42,427 nucleotides of DNA from Bacteroidales bacterium (lineage in GTDB: Bacteria; Bacteroidota; Bacteroidia; Bacteroidales; UBA932), in the NCBI GenBank assembly GCA_017471025.1, contig JAFUWX010000062.1, positions 1-42,427 on the forward strand, given 5' to 3'. Each line of letters starts with the position of its first letter. Within the stretch, counting starts at the first letter, position 1. The position numbers were made by a program, and so were the translations under genes. The notes beneath the pieces were generated by a model. It did not search any database. It saw nothing but the letters and a program-made list of their open reading frames with translations, and had not been told where the DNA came from. Below, piece by piece: positions 41,029 through 42,427 of this stretch.

Positions 41029-41150
41029 TTCCGGAATTGTCCTCCTGGGCTCCCCTACAGCCAACTTACACAATTCCGTAATTCCGTAATTACACAATTC
41101 CGTAATTACACAAGTATACGATGTTTCGTGACTGGGATTCTCCTACTTAG
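41029..41150. repeat. Module copy 2 with 8-bp repeat array
   Basis: It has the same flanks as copy 1, 205 bases further right, with six contiguous 8-mers at 41066-41113 in order B A A B A B. The last four units have the same order as the end of copy 1, so the arrays differ by gain or loss of units at the left side. Confidence 0.9.
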
Positions 41151-41175
41151 AATTACAATAGACGGATGTACATAA

Positions 41176-41442
41176 TTACTCTTCTAAGTCTTGGATAAAC
41201 TTTGCGAGAGCACGACGAATGATTTCACCAATGGAAACTCTTTCATTATTTTGCTCCCATAAGCGCATCTGCATTAACTTAATCTCATTATACATCTCTT
41301 TTGTGATAACGAGTTCTACTCGGACATTCTTTTTAATCCCACGAATCTCATCCGCGGCTTTGTCAAAATCTGACAAATCAACGCGTTTTGCCATTTCATA
41401 GGCCATATCTACGAATGGCTCTTCTGTTTTCTTGCTTGCCAT
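41176..41442 (-). CDS. Small ribbon-helix-helix-like protein
   Basis: An 88-residue protein. The C-terminal half NVRVELVITKEMYNEIKLMQ plus RVSIGEIIRRALAKFIQDL has the strand-helix-helix plan of ribbon-helix-helix DNA-binding proteins: the VRVELVI strand, the KEMYNEIKLMQMRLW helix, and a second helix after SIGE. The N-terminal half is charged and probably flexible (MASKKTEEPFVDMAYEMAKR). It is divergent from the 41578 gene; both have -7 boxes in the 135-base interval, and a GAGAG/CTCTC dyad (41473-41487) lies in its leader. It may bind the repeats beside it as a partition, copy-control or relaxosome protein; that is inference. Confidence 0.7.
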   Translation of the reverse strand: MASKKTEEPFVDMAYEMAKRVDLSDFDKAADEIRGIKKNVRVELVITKEMYNEIKLMQMRLWEQNNERVSIGEIIRRALAKFIQDLEE

Positions 41443-41494
41443 AGGAGTGCATTTAATAGTTCGTTAATAAATGAGAGTCTTACTCTCCTCGCGG

Positions 41495-41502
41495 CAAATA
41501 TA
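41495..41502 (-). promoter_or_regulatory. -7 box TATATTTG for the RHH-like gene
   Basis: It matches TAnnTTTG on the minus strand, 52 bases ahead of the ATG at 41442. The leader contains a GAGAG-N5-CTCTC dyad that could be an operator. Confidence 0.6.
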
Positions 41503-41529
41503 ATATATTTTTATTATTGTGAAAATATT

Positions 41530-41561
41530 TTTGGAGTTTAATATATTCGTTATTATATTTG
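41530..41561 (+). promoter_or_regulatory. Complete promoter for the RHH-OB gene
   Basis: -33 TTTG (41530-41533) and -7 TATATTTG (41554-41561) are 20 bases apart; the ATG follows 16 bases later. It is divergent from the box at 41495-41502. Confidence 0.7.
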
Positions 41562-41577
41562 CGAAAACTTAAATAAT

Positions 41578-42315
41578 ATGAGGAAGCTTGTACAGACACC
41601 AACCGAAAAGTCGGATAGAAAATCCGGGCAGTCTCCCCTGTCCATTAGATTGAGTCCAAAAGAGAGAAAATACTTGAACTCCCTGGCGGTCAAAAACAAG
41701 AAAACGGTTTCGGCAATCATCAAATCAATCATCAGAGCCTCGGAGAATATTCCCTCGTTGACTACGAACCTTCAACAGATTGAACGCAATACTATCCCCG
41801 CTATTCAGAAAGACATCCGAACTTACTTGAAAGGACTCGCGGCATCTTTTAATAAGGTTGTCAAATACATGGAGAAAGACGGCAGGTATGACTCATTGCT
41901 TACAAAGATGGAAGGAGAGCTGCTCAGTATTCAGGCCATGGTAAACGACATTATTGTACGTTCCGGCGGGAGCGGGATGCAGCATATCCTCCCCAATCTG
42001 ACATTAAAGCAACAAACTAACAAAACATTTACATATATGGAAAAGATTATCATTTCCGGAAAACTTTCGTCGGACGGGAAGGCTTTTACAAGAAAAGACG
42101 GGACAAAGAGAATGATTGCAACCGTAGCATGCGTCAAGGAGACAAGTTTGGGAAAGAAAACTTCATATTACTACGTTATAAGTAATGAGAATTCTTCTTT
42201 ACTGGCGCGACTGAAAAAAGACACAGCTGTCTCTGCAGTCGGGACGCTTGACTCATACATAGAAAAAGGAGAAGATGGTAAGAATTATGGGACACCTGCA
42301 AACTTCCGGGTATAA
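41578..42315 (+). CDS. Mobilization-type RHH protein fused to an SSB-like OB domain
   Basis: A 245-residue protein in one uninterrupted frame. Residues about 18-55 (SPLSIRLSPKERKYLNSLAV, KKTVSAIIKSIIRAS) resemble the ribbon-helix-helix of MobC-type relaxosome accessory proteins. Residues 56-150 are helical and coiled-coil-like. Residues about 154-245 start MEKIIISGKLSSDGKAFTRK, then TKRMIATVACVKET, TSYYYVISNENSSLLARLKK, and VSAVGTLDSYIEKGEDGKNY, an OB-fold pattern close to small Bacteroidales SSB-like proteins. DNA upstream of Met154 (ATG at 42037) looks like a 5' leader, so two genes may have merged, or a one-base indel hides a stop near 42000. Both halves suit handling of nicked or single-stranded transfer DNA. 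Confidence 0.7.
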   Translation: MRKLVQTPTEKSDRKSGQSPLSIRLSPKERKYLNSLAVKNKKTVSAIIKSIIRASENIPSLTTNLQQIERNTIPAIQKDIRTYLKGLAASFNKVVKYMEKDGRYDSLLTKMEGELLSIQAMVNDIIVRSGGSGMQHILPNLTLKQQTNKTFTYMEKIIISGKLSSDGKAFTRKDGTKRMIATVACVKETSLGKKTSYYYVISNENSSLLARLKKDTAVSAVGTLDSYIEKGEDGKNYGTPANFRV

Positions 42316-42342
42316 ATATTTGTAGAAACTGAGTAACTGGGG

Positions 42343-42350
42343 TATCTTTG
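42343..42350 (+). promoter_or_regulatory. -7 box TATCTTTG for the gene at the right edge
   Basis: It matches TAnnTTTG and lies 16 bases before an ATG at 42367. It supports a new transcription unit running off the window. Confidence 0.55.
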
Positions 42351-42366
42351 CATAGATATAACCTCT

Positions 42367-42427
42367 ATGCATATGTCCAGCGACTTACAGTTCAAGATCT
42401 ACGAAGACTTCCTTCATTACTTTCTTC
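42367..42427 (+). CDS. Start of an unidentified gene (cut by window edge)
   Basis: The frame MHMSSDLQFKIYEDFLHYFL is open to the end of the window, with a second in-frame ATG at 42373. It is preceded by a good -7 box. Too short to assign; it could be a further gene of the mobile element. Confidence 0.45.
   Translation, partial: MHMSSDLQFKIYEDFLHYFL

Larger units (their letters stand above)
40292..41175. other. 884-base non-coding region rich in dyads and short repeats (candidate origin or transfer region)
   Basis: No convincing gene is present; the short frames here disagree with each other and cross the structures. It contains, left to right: the terminator, paired TGTTTATT dyads (40353-40403), a 12-bp hairpin (40522-40572) touching a second one (40572-40584), an 8-bp dyad (40638-40665), and two copies of a module with octamer arrays (from 40824 and 41029), separated by two more dyads (40962-40985 and 41009-41027). 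Mobilization-like genes follow. An oriT or replication origin is inferred, not shown. Confidence 0.5.

Noticed and set aside
40861..41113. A CRISPR array
   Set aside because: Units are 8 bp, contiguous and without spacers. No cas gene is nearby.

Overview
The window looks like a chromosomal segment of an uncultured, moderately GC-rich Bacteroidales bacterium. The reasons are a complete SusC/SusD starch locus, many lipoproteins with an SPII cysteine, Bacteroidetes-type -7 boxes (TAnnTTTG) ahead of most transcription units, and mobile-element families typical of Bacteroidales. I cannot fix the genus.

Region 1 (1-9.5 kb) is mixed housekeeping and envelope genes: the 3' end of an Rpn-type nuclease gene, a GNAT-HAD-winged-helix run, a small peptide gene followed by a fimbrillin-like lipoprotein with two starch-module-like (X25-like) repeats, a rhodanese/metallo-beta-lactamase-fold lipoprotein, an M48 lipoprotein protease, and a tightly overlapping GT2-GtrA-GT39 glycan-modification cassette.

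Region 2 (9.5-32.1 kb) centres on starch and maltodextrin use. Reading leftward from 23.7 kb, an MFS sugar transporter, SusC, SusD, a SusE-like starch-binding lipoprotein, a SusG-like amylase and a second, much larger multi-module GH13 amylase lie head to tail with short gaps. Surface binding and cleavage (SusD, SusE, two amylases), TonB-driven import (SusC) and inner-membrane uptake (MFS) form one pathway; a cytosolic DPE2-like 4-alpha-glucanotransferase at 28.8-31.2 kb would process the maltodextrins. No SusR-like regulator is present. A LytS/LytTR two-component pair is transcribed divergently from the MFS gene and leads into an amino-acid-type ABC transporter. A PHP-type membrane enzyme and an EamA transporter flank the locus.

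Region 3 (32.2-42.4 kb) begins at a tRNA-Ser(CGA) and is visibly less GC-rich. It is an accessory island with many broken genes: DUF3853-like and AAA/DUF4143 genes, a DUF4160 remnant ahead of a DUF2442-HTH protein, large surface lipoproteins, an orphan C-terminal coding fragment, a decayed duplicate of the ATPase promoter/operator, a fragment of an IS1634-type transposase gene, and an antitoxin whose PIN toxin partner stops after 14 codons. It ends with an 884-base non-coding stretch of dyads and two arrays of 8-bp repeats, next to divergent ribbon-helix-helix-like genes. One of these is fused in frame to an SSB-like OB domain. That last 2 kb is the best candidate for an undescribed element, possibly a transfer or replication origin.
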